Assembly (NCBI RefSeq): GCF_006715975.1
Contig: NZ_VFOF01000001.1
Location: 1,622,001 to 1,686,000, forward strand
Direction: 5' to 3'
From: Zymomonas mobilis
Lineage (GTDB): Bacteria > Pseudomonadota > Alphaproteobacteria > Sphingomonadales > Sphingomonadaceae
DNA length: 64,000 nt
Below, in pieces: positions 18,870 to 27,240 of this stretch. Each line of letters begins with the position of its first letter. Within the stretch, counting starts at the first letter, position 1. The translations under genes were made by a program, and so were the position numbers. The notes beneath the pieces were generated by a model that saw only the letters and a list, made by a program, of their open reading frames with translations, did no database searches and was not told the origin of the DNA.

Positions 18870-19073
18870 TTAGTTTAAACCGTATGGTGCCCACGCCTTG
18901 ATGGTGTGGTTTTCAGTTGATGAAACTACATCGGTACGGCGGTGCTGACGGATGTATTTTGCGTTATGGCTGATAAGACGATGGCGCTTACCTGCAACAC
19001 CGTGTTTTACTTTACCATTAGCGGTGAATTTAAACCGCTTTTTGACCCCACTTTTGGTCTTTAACTTGGGCAT
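18870..19073 (-). CDS. rpmI: 50S ribosomal protein L35
   Basis: The 67-residue basic protein starts MPKLKTKSGVKKRFKFTANGK and continues with the conserved KRHRLISHNAKYIRQHR, which identifies L35. AAGGAG precedes the ATG. infC, the usual upstream partner, is absent here, and a good promoter lies about 90 bases upstream, so the pair is transcribed on its own. Confidence 0.97.
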   Translation of the reverse strand: MPKLKTKSGVKKRFKFTANGKVKHGVAGKRHRLISHNAKYIRQHRRTDVVSSTENHTIKAWAPYGLN

Positions 19074-19162
19074 TTTCGTCTCCTTGATTTTGACGATCGA
19101 CCACCGCCACGGCAGCCCATAAAAAGCCGGGCAGTGTAGAGCAGATCGTGGAAGAAAGGCGG

Positions 19163-19191
19163 TTTATAAAGAGGGTATCCCTATTTGACAA
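19163..19191 (-). promoter_or_regulatory. Sigma-70-type promoter for rpmI-rplT
   Basis: On the minus strand TTGTCA (19186-19191) and TATAAA (19163-19168) are separated by exactly 17 bases. Transcription would start near 19155, about 80 bases before the rpmI start. The promoter sits just past the hisN stop codon. Confidence 0.6.
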
Positions 19192-19218
19192 GCCGCTCTT
19201 TCCTAAACTAACAAAGGC

Positions 19219-19998
19219 TCACAATCCCATGGCAGACAATGCCGGTTCGATCAAGTGCCGATCACCGGCTGCAATGACTTCACCGACACTCTGTTTATTG
19301 AGGGGACGGTTTTGCCAATCGCGCATGAGGCCCCCTGCCCCTTCGACAATTGGGACAAGTGCTGCGAAATCGTAAAATTTGAGACATTGCTCAACTACGA
19401 GATCACAGTGACCAAGAGAAAGCAGACCGTAATTATAGCAGTCGCCTCCAAGTAAAGTATCCCGACATTTTAAACGAAGCTTGTCAAAATACGCCTCTCC
19501 GTCTTTTTCGAACAGCCAAGGCGAGGTTGTCGCCAAGAGAGCATGATCGATTGAAGGACAAGAACGGGTATGAATGACGTTGCCGTTAAAACGGGTCGGC
19601 ATATCTTTCACCCCGACCCAGCGTTCTTGCTGGATGGGTTGGTTAATAATCCCGAGAACAGGTTGGCCGTCTTCTACCAAAGCGATCAATGTACCGAAGC
19701 TTGCCCGTCCACCGATGAAAGCACGGGTTCCGTCTATTGGATCCAATACCCACACACGGCGGGCATCAGGTCGAGCGACACCCATTTCTTCGCCAAAGAT
19801 ACCATCTTTGGGACGTTCTTGTTCAAGAACAGCCCGCATCGCCTGTTCAGCACCCCGATCCGCTTTTGTGACCGGTGAATGGTCGGCTTTGAGATCAATC
19901 GTCAAAGGTGCACGAAAGAAAGGCCGGATAATATCCACCGCTATATCGGCAAGGCGATTGGCAAGACGAATGTCGTCTTCATAAGGGCTTCGGGACAT
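19219..19998 (-). CDS. hisN: Histidinol-phosphatase, inositol monophosphatase family
   Basis: The 259-residue protein belongs to the lithium-sensitive, magnesium-dependent phosphatase superfamily. It shows the metal-binding motifs GEEMG (about residue 70), WVLDPIDGTRAF (about 83-94) and YDFAALVPIVEGAGG (about 208-222). The last, together with the GGDCYNYG segment, fits the HisN subgroup that dephosphorylates histidinol phosphate rather than inositol phosphate. A monofunctional hisB without phosphatase domain in the same window supports this. It lies 46 bases after prs but a strong terminator separates them. Confidence 0.85.
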   Translation of the reverse strand: MSRSPYEDDIRLANRLADIAVDIIRPFFRAPLTIDLKADHSPVTKADRGAEQAMRAVLEQERPKDGIFGEEMGVARPDARRVWVLDPIDGTRAFIGGRASFGTLIALVEDGQPVLGIINQPIQQERWVGVKDMPTRFNGNVIHTRSCPSIDHALLATTSPWLFEKDGEAYFDKLRLKCRDTLLGGDCYNYGLLSLGHCDLVVEQCLKFYDFAALVPIVEGAGGLMRDWQNRPLNKQSVGEVIAAGDRHLIEPALSAMGL

Positions 19999-20015
19999 AA
20001 ATCATCTCGGAATAG

Positions 20016-20041
20016 AAAAAGCCTGCTTTCGCAGGCTTTGT
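20016..20041 (-). terminator. Terminator between prs and hisN
   Basis: AAAGCCTGC and GCAGGCTTT form a 9-bp stem with a four-base loop, three bases after the prs stop; TTTTTC follows on the minus strand. hisN starts only about 16 bases later. Confidence 0.9.
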
Positions 20042-20043
20042 TT

Positions 20044-20979
20044 TTAATCGAACAATGAAGAAACCGAAGTTTCATCAGCGATACGCCGAATAGCCTCGGC
20101 CAATAAAGGCGCTAAGGATAATTGACGGATTTTCGAGCATTGCTCGACTTCCGGACGCATCCCAATAGAATCAGTGACGACCAATTCCAGCAGCGAAGAT
20201 TTTTCAACTCGGGCAACAGCTGCGCCAGAGAGAACGCCATGAGTGACATAGGCCATAACGCCTTCGGCACCTGCATTCAAAAGAGCTTCGGCAGCATTGC
20301 ACAAAGTACCCGCTGAATCGACGATATCATCAATCAAAATACAAAAACGACCGGAAACGTCGCCAATGATATTCATCACTTCTGATTCGCCCGGACGTTC
20401 ACGCCGTTTGTCAACGATCGCCAAAGGCGCGTTATCCAGACGTTTAGCCAAGGCTCTAGCCCGAACAACACCACCGACATCAGGCGAAACAACCGTCAGT
20501 TTTTTATCGGGGAAACGGGCCAGAATGTCAGCCGACATTACTGGGGCGGCGTAGAGATTGTCAGTCGGGATATCAAAAAATCCCTGTATCTGACCTGCAT
20601 GGAGGTCAACCGACAGTACACGGCTTGCACCAGCGACTGTAATAAGGTTGGCAACCAGCTTTGCTGAAATCGGCGTCCGTGGACCCGGTTTACGGTCTTG
20701 TCTGGCATAGCCGAAATACGGGATAACAGCCGTAATCCGGCGAGCAGAAGCCCGTTTCAGAGCGTCGATACAAATCAACAGCTCCATCAAATTATCATTC
20801 GTTGGCCAGCACGTTGACTGGATAACAAAGACATCCTGACCGCGCACATTTTCGCGGATTTCAACAAAAATTTCTTCATCTGCAAAGCGACGCACGGACG
20901 CTTTGGTCAGATCAATTTCGAGATAGTCGGCAATAGCCTGACTAATCGGCAAGTTAGAATTACCGGCAAGCAGCTTCAT
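20044..20979 (-). CDS. prs: Ribose-phosphate pyrophosphokinase
   Basis: Prs makes PRPP from ribose 5-phosphate and ATP, the shared precursor for histidine, purine, pyrimidine and NAD synthesis. The 311-residue protein has the class I features: ATP-binding [23 protein letters not shown], the flexible catalytic loop with [19 protein letters not shown] (about 99-117), and the PRPP-binding motif [12 protein letters not shown] (about 215-226). Length is normal. PRPP is the substrate of hisG and purF, both in this window. Confidence 0.97.
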   Translation of the reverse strand: MKLLAGNSNLPISQAIADYLEIDLTKASVRRFADEEIFVEIRENVRGQDVFVIQSTCWPTNDNLMELLICIDALKRASARRITAVIPYFGYARQDRKPGPRTPISAKLVANLITVAGASRVLSVDLHAGQIQGFFDIPTDNLYAAPVMSADILARFPDKKLTVVSPDVGGVVRARALAKRLDNAPLAIVDKRRERPGESEVMNIIGDVSGRFCILIDDIVDSAGTLCNAAEALLNAGAEGVMAYVTHGVLSGAAVARVEKSSLLELVVTDSIGMRPEVEQCSKIRQLSLAPLLAEAIRRIADETSVSSLFD

Positions 20980-21191
20980 GGATCCCTCACGCGAGTAACC
21001 GGAAAGATGCGTGTCCCTTAGACATTTTATACCGGAATGGAAACCTTCTGCTGAAAATAAGAACCAAAAATTATCATTTTAAGGATATTTGTTCTTAAAT
21101 ATCACGATAAAGCGTCTTTATTTCAACAGAATGCCCGATAATTGAGGAAAATCTGATGCCTGTCGAAAAAAGACAGGCGGAACGATCTTTA

Positions 21192-21419
21192 TCAATTGTT
21201 TTTCGAGGTTTCCTGTTCACGGGAATAAGCTATTTCGGCCTCATAGGCAGAGGCATAGGGTTCTTGTTTTTCCACGCTCCAGTAATGCAAGGAATCAAGA
21301 TCAATCGGCTTACCCGATACTGCGCAGATAACGTGCGTCCCACGCGAAAGCAGGCGAAAGTGGCCATCAAGATATTCGACATTAGCCGGTTTATCTTTTT
21401 TAAAACCAGGTATCAGCAT
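21192..21419 (-). CDS. DUF2093-family small protein
   Basis: The 75-residue product has the core YLDGHFRLLSRGTHVICAVSGKPIDLDSLHYWSVEKQEPYAS of an alphaproteobacterial family of small cytoplasmic proteins (DUF2093). The V(I)CAV(S/T)GKPI segment with one Cys and the YWSVE(K/R)QE motif are the conserved parts. No function is established. It is monocistronic, between prs and the secreted protein, on the same strand. Confidence 0.8.
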   Translation of the reverse strand: MLIPGFKKDKPANVEYLDGHFRLLSRGTHVICAVSGKPIDLDSLHYWSVEKQEPYASAYEAEIAYSREQETSKNN

Positions 21420-21641
21420 TGATTTTTATCCAATTTTAGGTCGTTTGTTGAGAATGACTATAACCTAAAAATGGGCTACTCTACTATGATAAATATTGAG
21501 CAGACACAGCCATTTTGCAAAAATTTCATTTCCTGTGAAATTCAAAAATGGACAACCAATATTTGAGGTACTGGCAAAATTATCGATAGATGGCGATGCA
21601 CACCACCAAAAGTCATTTGGAGCGAAATTCGTCAATCGAAT

Positions 21642-22232
21642 TTATCGTACTCTTCTCATCTTGATTGCAGATTGCTGATCAATATTGGCGACGAAAGAAC
21701 CAAAAGAAGCTTTTCTTATCCGGACAACTGATCCAACGTGAGGTTCGTTAGCAACTGGCTGATCATCAATTTGAAGCCAACGCGCGCCATTTGAAAAACC
21801 GATGATCCAATGTCCTTCACCATCATCACTAACGAAGCTAACTTTGTCAGTCATCTCATGGATAACATCATCGGTAGCTTGGTCTTTTTTCTGCGACTGA
21901 GGTGACGGACTCTCTTTTTTAGGTAAAGCTAAAACTGGAGGCGCAAAACCAAAGCTCTGTTTTTGGCGAGCAAGAATAGCCGCCCTATCCACTACGAGAA
22001 TATCGTGATGCGTATTCGCATCGTCTAAAGCTTTAATATTATCGTCAAAACAATGTAGTCTCGCGACATCGTCATTAATTGAACGACAGGTCAGTAACTT
22101 ATTGAATAAAGGGCTATCTTTGAAGCTATTCTGATTTTTGGCAGCTTGAACCGGTATCATAGAAAAAGAAATTACTAGAGATAAAGTTACCCCTGTTATT
22201 TTCGAAAAACGATTCGTCATACGGAAGGTCAC
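21642..22232 (-). CDS. Secreted protein of unknown function
   Basis: The 196-residue product begins with a typical signal peptide: basic residues, a hydrophobic stretch (ITGVTLSLVISFSMI) and an AxA-like site at PVQA. The mature part has LLTCRSINDDVARLHCFD, in which two cysteines are 14 apart and could form a disulfide, then VVDRAAILARQKQSFGF, a Pro/Lys/Ser linker, and a C-terminal domain with SNGARWLQID. Similar periplasmic proteins are found in sphingomonads; I know of no function. A second ATG at 22220 is a possible start. The 3' end is near a stretch of non-coding DNA. Confidence 0.7.
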   Translation of the reverse strand: MTFRMTNRFSKITGVTLSLVISFSMIPVQAAKNQNSFKDSPLFNKLLTCRSINDDVARLHCFDDNIKALDDANTHHDILVVDRAAILARQKQSFGFAPPVLALPKKESPSPQSQKKDQATDDVIHEMTDKVSFVSDDGEGHWIIGFSNGARWLQIDDQPVANEPHVGSVVRIRKASFGSFVANIDQQSAIKMRRVR

Positions 22233-22738
22233 TCCAACAAGCCACTAGGTGATGAGAATAGATAAAAATTTTTAAAAATGAATATTAATTCGCACTTACA
22301 TTTCATTTAACAAAAATTAAACTTCTAATAAAAAACAATATTAACAGATATAAAAGTATTTTAATTTTCTAAAAAAATTATTTAATTTTAATTAAAAGTT
22401 ATTTAATTATTTTTTATCTGTATATTTTTCATAAAAAAGAAAAATAATATCTTATATGTAACAACAAAAAACTAGATATGTGCACTAAACATGCGCAAAG
22501 GCTTTCGTGTTGCAATTTTGTTACATTTTTTAAGGAATGGTTAGCAAACATAAATTTCTTAATTTAGCAATTGCGGAAACATAAAAAATATTATTATCTA
22601 TATCTCAGTAGGAAAAATGCGGCTTTGTTACCAGCGATTTAGATCAGGCCGTTATTTCAAAAAAAGAATGCACAATCGACATCTGACGGGAAGATGTTTG
22701 AAGTTTGGGGACAGTGCATATCTCAAAAAGGGGGAATA
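22233..22738. other. AT-rich gap between divergent secreted-protein and TonB-receptor genes
   Basis: No gene seen. Both promoters must lie here. The sequence is mainly A/T with no GC-rich hairpin. GGGGGAAT at its right end is the receptor's ribosome-binding site. I could not identify a regulator box. Confidence 0.55.
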
Positions 22739-25738
22739 ATGATCAGAAGACATCTGAGAAGTGCCTTCATGACCACGGGTATGGTCGCAGGCGTTATTGC
22801 GTGGTCCACGCCTATTTTCGCACAGGAAACATCTCAAAGCACGCCACAGCAGTCTGATGCATCTGCGGATACTTCATCGTCAAGCAATGCTCCGACGATG
22901 GCAGCAGCACCGTCTGCTCCTGAAGTGGCACCACCAACCGGTACGATTACCGTGACGGGTTCACGCCTTCCACCAGGCGTTACTTCGACCAGCCCGATTA
23001 CCTCTCTTAATGCTAAAGAAATTACCAAGCAGGGTTACACCCGCATAGAAGATGTCCTTAACCGGATGCCTCAGTTTTATGGTACTCAAAATAGTGCCAT
23101 GTCGAATGGTGCGTCTGGCATCGCGACGGCCAATTTGCGGAACTTAGGTTCTAACCGGACGCTTGTATTGATTAATGGTCGCCGTTTAATGCCAGGTGAT
23201 CCAAGCTCTCAGGCTGCCGATTTAAATGCTATTCCATCATCCTTGATCAAGCAAGTTGATGTCTTAACCGGCGGCGCTTCGGCAGTTTACGGTTCAGATG
23301 CTGTCGCTGGTGTTGTCAACTTTGTTATGGATACGAATTATGAAGGCTTCCATGCGGATGCTCAATATAACGTATTAAACAATGCGAACGATAGCAAAAC
23401 TATGCGGGGGCTTCTGGGGCAAAAGTCATATGCAGATCCCAGAAATACTGCTTTCGATGGTTGGGGCTTCAATGCTAACCTAAAATTTGGTGCGGGTACT
23501 AAAGATGGTCGTGGCCATGTAGTTGCCTATCTTGGCTATCGTCGTCAGGCTGCAGTTACGGGAGCTGACCGTGATTATAGTTCCTGTGCTATTAATGGCT
23601 CCGGTTCTAGCAGTGCTGTCTGCGGAGGGTCGATTACCTCAGGGCCGGGTAGTGTCTATCTTGGCAATGACGCGTATCATTTCAGCAATGGTCAGCTTTT
23701 ACCAGGTACTGCTCAATATAACTATGGGTCGACTAACTATCTTCAGCGGCCTGATCAGCGCTATACAGCAGGCTTTTTTGCCCATTATGATGTAACTGAT
23801 GGTTTTAAACCCTATGCTGAATTCCAGTTTATGGATGACAGAAGCACGGCTCAGTTAGCACCATCTGGTACCTTCGGTTACGGCACTGTAAACTGTGATA
23901 ATCCGTTTTTAACGACACAAGAAGCTTCGCTTATGTGCTCGACGGCAAATATCAGTGGTACAAAAACGGATAGCCAAGGAACGACATATAATACTTCTCA
24001 GGCTCAGCTCTTTAAAAGAAATACTGAAGGAAGCCCCCGCCTTAGCACGATTCAGCACACTTCATATCGGGGTGTCATTGGAGCTAAAGGTGAAATCGTC
24101 AAGGGTTTAACCTATGACGTTTATGGTCAGTATGGCTCAACAGTCTACCAGAATCGTTTCCTTAACGATATTTCGATCAACAAATTAAATAACGCCCTCA
24201 ATGTGGTAAACTATAACGGTACACCAACGTGCCGCTCTGTCATTGATGGAAGCGATTCAAGCTGCGTTCCTTATGATATTTTTAGCGGCAATGGTCCAAG
24301 CCAATCCTCTATTAATTATCTACAGACGCCTGGTATTGCAGTCGGATCGACGCAGGAAACTGTTGTCAGCGGCTCTTTGACTTTTGACGGTGGCGAGTAT
24401 GGTGTTCAACTACCAACAGCGAGCCATGGTCTTAGTGTCAATGTCGGTGCAGAATATCGTCGTGAAAAGATGAAATATCACACCGATTCTGAATATGCAT
24501 CCGGCGATTTGGCCGGTCAGGGTGGTGCAAACCCATCTTCACAGGGTCAATATGACGTTAAAGAATTGTTCATTGAAGCTGGCCTTCCGATTATAGATCA
24601 TCGGCGTGGTGCAAATGAATTAACCTTGACCGGTGGTTTCCGCTATTCTGACTATAGCTTCAGTGGATCTGTTATGTCTTATAAGGGGCAAATGGTTTAC
24701 TCCCCTGTTAAAGGCGTAGCATTCCGCGGTGGTTATAATAGAGCCGTACGAGCTCCCAATATTCAGGAGCTTTATGCACCGACCGCTATCTCGCTAGATG
24801 GTTCAACCGATCCATGTGCAGGCAGTAGCCCGACCATGACAGCTTCCCAATGCGAACTGATGGGTGTAACTAAGGCTCAATATGGCAATGTTGCTGAAAA
24901 TCCAGCGGGTCAATATAATGGTTTGACTGGAGGTAGTACTAGCCTCAAACCAGAAACGGCTAATACCTTCACTGGTGGTGTGGCGTTAACGCCTTTCCGT
25001 CGCTTTAGCTTCACAGCCGATTTCTTTGATATCAAAATCAATAATATTGTCAGTGTGCTGGGTGCCGATAACATATTGCAGCTATGCGGTAACAAGGGAC
25101 TTTATTGCGATCGTATTCACCGTGATCAGTACGGCTCGTTATGGCGGAACAACAGTGGCTACATTGTTGATACCAACATTAACGTAGGGTCTTTAGCGAC
25201 AAGAGGCGTTGATTTCGGTGCAAACTATAGTTACCCGTTAGGTAATAAATTTGGTAACTTGAGTGCTTCAATTAATGGTACCTGGCTGTTAAACTACAAG
25301 ACCAATCCAGGCGGCGGTGCAACGACATATAATTGTGCTGGGCTTTACGGATCCGTCTGTGGCATGCCGATGCCGAAATGGAAACATCAGGTTCGCCTTA
25401 GCTGGGATTTACCGAAGGGCTTTGGCTTCTCTGCTATGTGGCGCTTTATTGGCTCATCTAAGAGTGATGTTGGAACCAGTGCCAATCCAAACGGTACCGC
25501 AACGTCCAGCTTTGATAAGAAAATCGGTACAGTCAGCTATCTTGATTTGACCGCTTATTACAAAGTCACGGATAAAGTTACCTTAAGCGCAGGTGTTAAT
25601 AACGTATTAGACACCAATCCTCCATTAATCACTTCTCAGAATGGTGGTAATGCTGGTGTTTATAACGGCAATACCTACGTCACGACTTATGATGTCTATG
25701 GCCGCTATATCTTTGCCGGCCTGAGCTATGACTTCTAA
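22739..25738 (+). CDS. TonB-dependent outer membrane receptor
   Basis: The 999-residue protein is an energy-coupled outer-membrane importer. It starts with a signal peptide (MIRRHLRSAF to IFAQE), followed by a Ser/Ala/Pro-rich linker and the plug domain beginning GTITVTGSRL, with NRTLVLINGRRL and IKQVDVLTGGASAVYGSDAVAGVVNF. The rest is the 22-strand barrel ending in the aromatic GRYIFAGLSYDF. The ATG at 22739 is chosen because AAGGGGG lies at ideal spacing; an in-frame ATG 45 bases upstream would spoil the signal peptide. Twelve Cys occur as six close pairs in barrel loops. The type is common in sphingomonads and substrate is unknown; no transporter or regulator gene flanks it. Confidence 0.93.
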   Translation: MIRRHLRSAFMTTGMVAGVIAWSTPIFAQETSQSTPQQSDASADTSSSSNAPTMAAAPSAPEVAPPTGTITVTGSRLPPGVTSTSPITSLNAKEITKQGYTRIEDVLNRMPQFYGTQNSAMSNGASGIATANLRNLGSNRTLVLINGRRLMPGDPSSQAADLNAIPSSLIKQVDVLTGGASAVYGSDAVAGVVNFVMDTNYEGFHADAQYNVLNNANDSKTMRGLLGQKSYADPRNTAFDGWGFNANLKFGAGTKDGRGHVVAYLGYRRQAAVTGADRDYSSCAINGSGSSSAVCGGSITSGPGSVYLGNDAYHFSNGQLLPGTAQYNYGSTNYLQRPDQRYTAGFFAHYDVTDGFKPYAEFQFMDDRSTAQLAPSGTFGYGTVNCDNPFLTTQEASLMCSTANISGTKTDSQGTTYNTSQAQLFKRNTEGSPRLSTIQHTSYRGVIGAKGEIVKGLTYDVYGQYGSTVYQNRFLNDISINKLNNALNVVNYNGTPTCRSVIDGSDSSCVPYDIFSGNGPSQSSINYLQTPGIAVGSTQETVVSGSLTFDGGEYGVQLPTASHGLSVNVGAEYRREKMKYHTDSEYASGDLAGQGGANPSSQGQYDVKELFIEAGLPIIDHRRGANELTLTGGFRYSDYSFSGSVMSYKGQMVYSPVKGVAFRGGYNRAVRAPNIQELYAPTAISLDGSTDPCAGSSPTMTASQCELMGVTKAQYGNVAENPAGQYNGLTGGSTSLKPETANTFTGGVALTPFRRFSFTADFFDIKINNIVSVLGADNILQLCGNKGLYCDRIHRDQYGSLWRNNSGYIVDTNINVGSLATRGVDFGANYSYPLGNKFGNLSASINGTWLLNYKTNPGGGATTYNCAGLYGSVCGMPMPKWKHQVRLSWDLPKGFGFSAMWRFIGSSKSDVGTSANPNGTATSSFDKKIGTVSYLDLTAYYKVTDKVTLSAGVNNVLDTNPPLITSQNGGNAGVYNGNTYVTTYDVYGRYIFAGLSYDF

Positions 25739-25760
25739 GTCATAAATACAATTTAAGTAG

Positions 25761-25792
25761 AAAAAGGCAGGTAGAAATACCTGCCTTTTTTA
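25761..25792 (+). terminator. Terminator after the TonB receptor gene
   Basis: AAAAAGGCAGGTA and TACCTGCCTTTTT form a 13-bp stem with a GAAA tetraloop, 22 bases after the stop codon. Confidence 0.93.
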
Positions 25793-26248
25793 TTATTTTT
25801 AAATGTCCATTTAAAAGTATGAAATATTTTTAGTTATTGTTAACTGACCTCTTTTTCTCGATATCAGTAGCAAATAAATCAATGCGGTTTTTGAAATAAT
25901 TCGGACTCACCAGATCGATTCGTTTAAATTGTTATTCTCTCGATAGAATATATCTAAAAATAGAAACACTATTTTACAGAAACATAAAATCAAAATATCC
26001 AAGATGATTTTATAAAATTCTAATTTGCATCAAATATTTAAATTTTAATGTTTTTTTACGGCTATTTAATTTTGGGGCTATTTTTTAAGTCAAAAAAATA
26101 TAAGCAGCCATTCTTATATTTGAATCATGCTCTTTGAAAATTCGATTCCCTGACTTGCTGATTGCCACTTATCGACAATTCATGCCGAACCGATACCGAA
26201 ACAATGAGAGCTGCCTTAGAATAAAGTGACGGCGGAGTTCACGTTACC
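25793..26248. other. AT-rich intergenic gap
   Basis: No gene or clear structure is seen between the receptor terminator and the DMT transporter. The promoter of the latter must lie here. Confidence 0.5.
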
Positions 26249-27166
26249 ATGGAAAAAAAAGGCATCACCATAGCCCTTATAGCCTATCTGGCCTTTACGA
26301 TCAGCGATGCTGGATCGAAATTGCTGGATGGTAAGATCAATGCTTTTGAAATCGCTTTCCTTGGTGGAGTCATTGCGGCTCCGGCGATTCCCCTGATGAG
26401 AAAGCCACATGAAAGCTATCTAAATGTTTTCGGATTTTATGATTTCAAAATTTGGCTAATCAGAGCTGTCTGTGTTGCGCTTTGCACTTTCTTTAGTGTG
26501 GTTGCGTTCACACGCCTGCCTATGACCGAAGCCATGGCGCTTTTATTTTTGCTGCCTTTCTTCGTAAATCTTATTGCCCTTGTCTTTTTGAACGAAAAGA
26601 TACCTTTTCCGAAATGGGTTGCTTTGATTATCGGTTTTATCGGTACCGTTATCATCCTGCGACCGGGTCTTCGCCCTTTGGGTGTTGGGCATTTTGCAGC
26701 CTTGGCTGGCGCATTTTGCACGGGCGCATCTTGGGCTGTATTCAGAGCAACGAATAAGAAAAAAGGTGGTCTGGTTACAAAGCCATCTCGTTTATCGCTA
26801 TATAGCGCAAGTGTTGTGGGGCCTATTGTCATTGACGGGGCTATGACATGGAATAGCTGGGTAACGCCAACCCCGTTACAATGGTTTTATCTGCTGATTT
26901 ATGGTTTGTTTGCTGCTTGGGGACAAATTTTGATGATGATTGCGGCAGAATATGCCGAAGCGAACACTATCGCCCTGCCCCAATATAGCCAGATGGTTTG
27001 GACCGTTATTTTCAGCTATCTCATTTTCCATCAACCGGTTGATGGCGTTTCCTTTATCGGTATCGCTGTTATCTTCTTATCCGGTTATCTGACATGGCGC
27101 AGCGGTCGTAGATTGGTAACAGCACCTTTGCCACGGATTGCCAATCAGATTGAAAAAACGCTCTAA
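26249..27166 (+). CDS. DMT-superfamily transporter (EamA type)
   Basis: The 305-residue protein has about ten membrane helices arranged as two EamA repeats (about 1-140 and 150-290), separated by a charged loop with RATNKKKGG. The family exports or exchanges small metabolites such as amino acids, purines and sugars. The second repeat has the typical QYSQMVWTVIFSYLIFHQPVDGVSFIGIAVIFLSGY ending (about residues 247-282). The substrate cannot be deduced. It stands alone, with a long inverted repeat after its stop. Confidence 0.85.
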   Translation: MEKKGITIALIAYLAFTISDAGSKLLDGKINAFEIAFLGGVIAAPAIPLMRKPHESYLNVFGFYDFKIWLIRAVCVALCTFFSVVAFTRLPMTEAMALLFLLPFFVNLIALVFLNEKIPFPKWVALIIGFIGTVIILRPGLRPLGVGHFAALAGAFCTGASWAVFRATNKKKGGLVTKPSRLSLYSASVVGPIVIDGAMTWNSWVTPTPLQWFYLLIYGLFAAWGQILMMIAAEYAEANTIALPQYSQMVWTVIFSYLIFHQPVDGVSFIGIAVIFLSGYLTWRSGRRLVTAPLPRIANQIEKTL

Positions 27167-27182
27167 ACATTATTGGAACATC

Positions 27183-27224
27183 GCGGACATATCGATTGGT
27201 AAAAAGAATAATCGATATGTCCGC
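27183..27224. terminator. Perfect 15-bp inverted repeat between convergent genes
   Basis: GCGGACATATCGATT (27183-27197) and AATCGATATGTCCGC (27210-27224) enclose a 12-base loop between the convergent DMT transporter and outer-membrane-factor genes. There is no T-run downstream in either direction, so it is probably a transcript-end hairpin rather than a textbook terminator. Confidence 0.6.
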
Positions 27225-27240
27225 CTTAAAAAAAAGAAGC

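Noticed and set aside
21496-21678. 60-codon plus-strand ORF between DUF2093 and the secreted protein gene
   Set aside because: No ribosome-binding site, and it overlaps the 3' end of the secreted protein gene on the other strand. Composition looks random.
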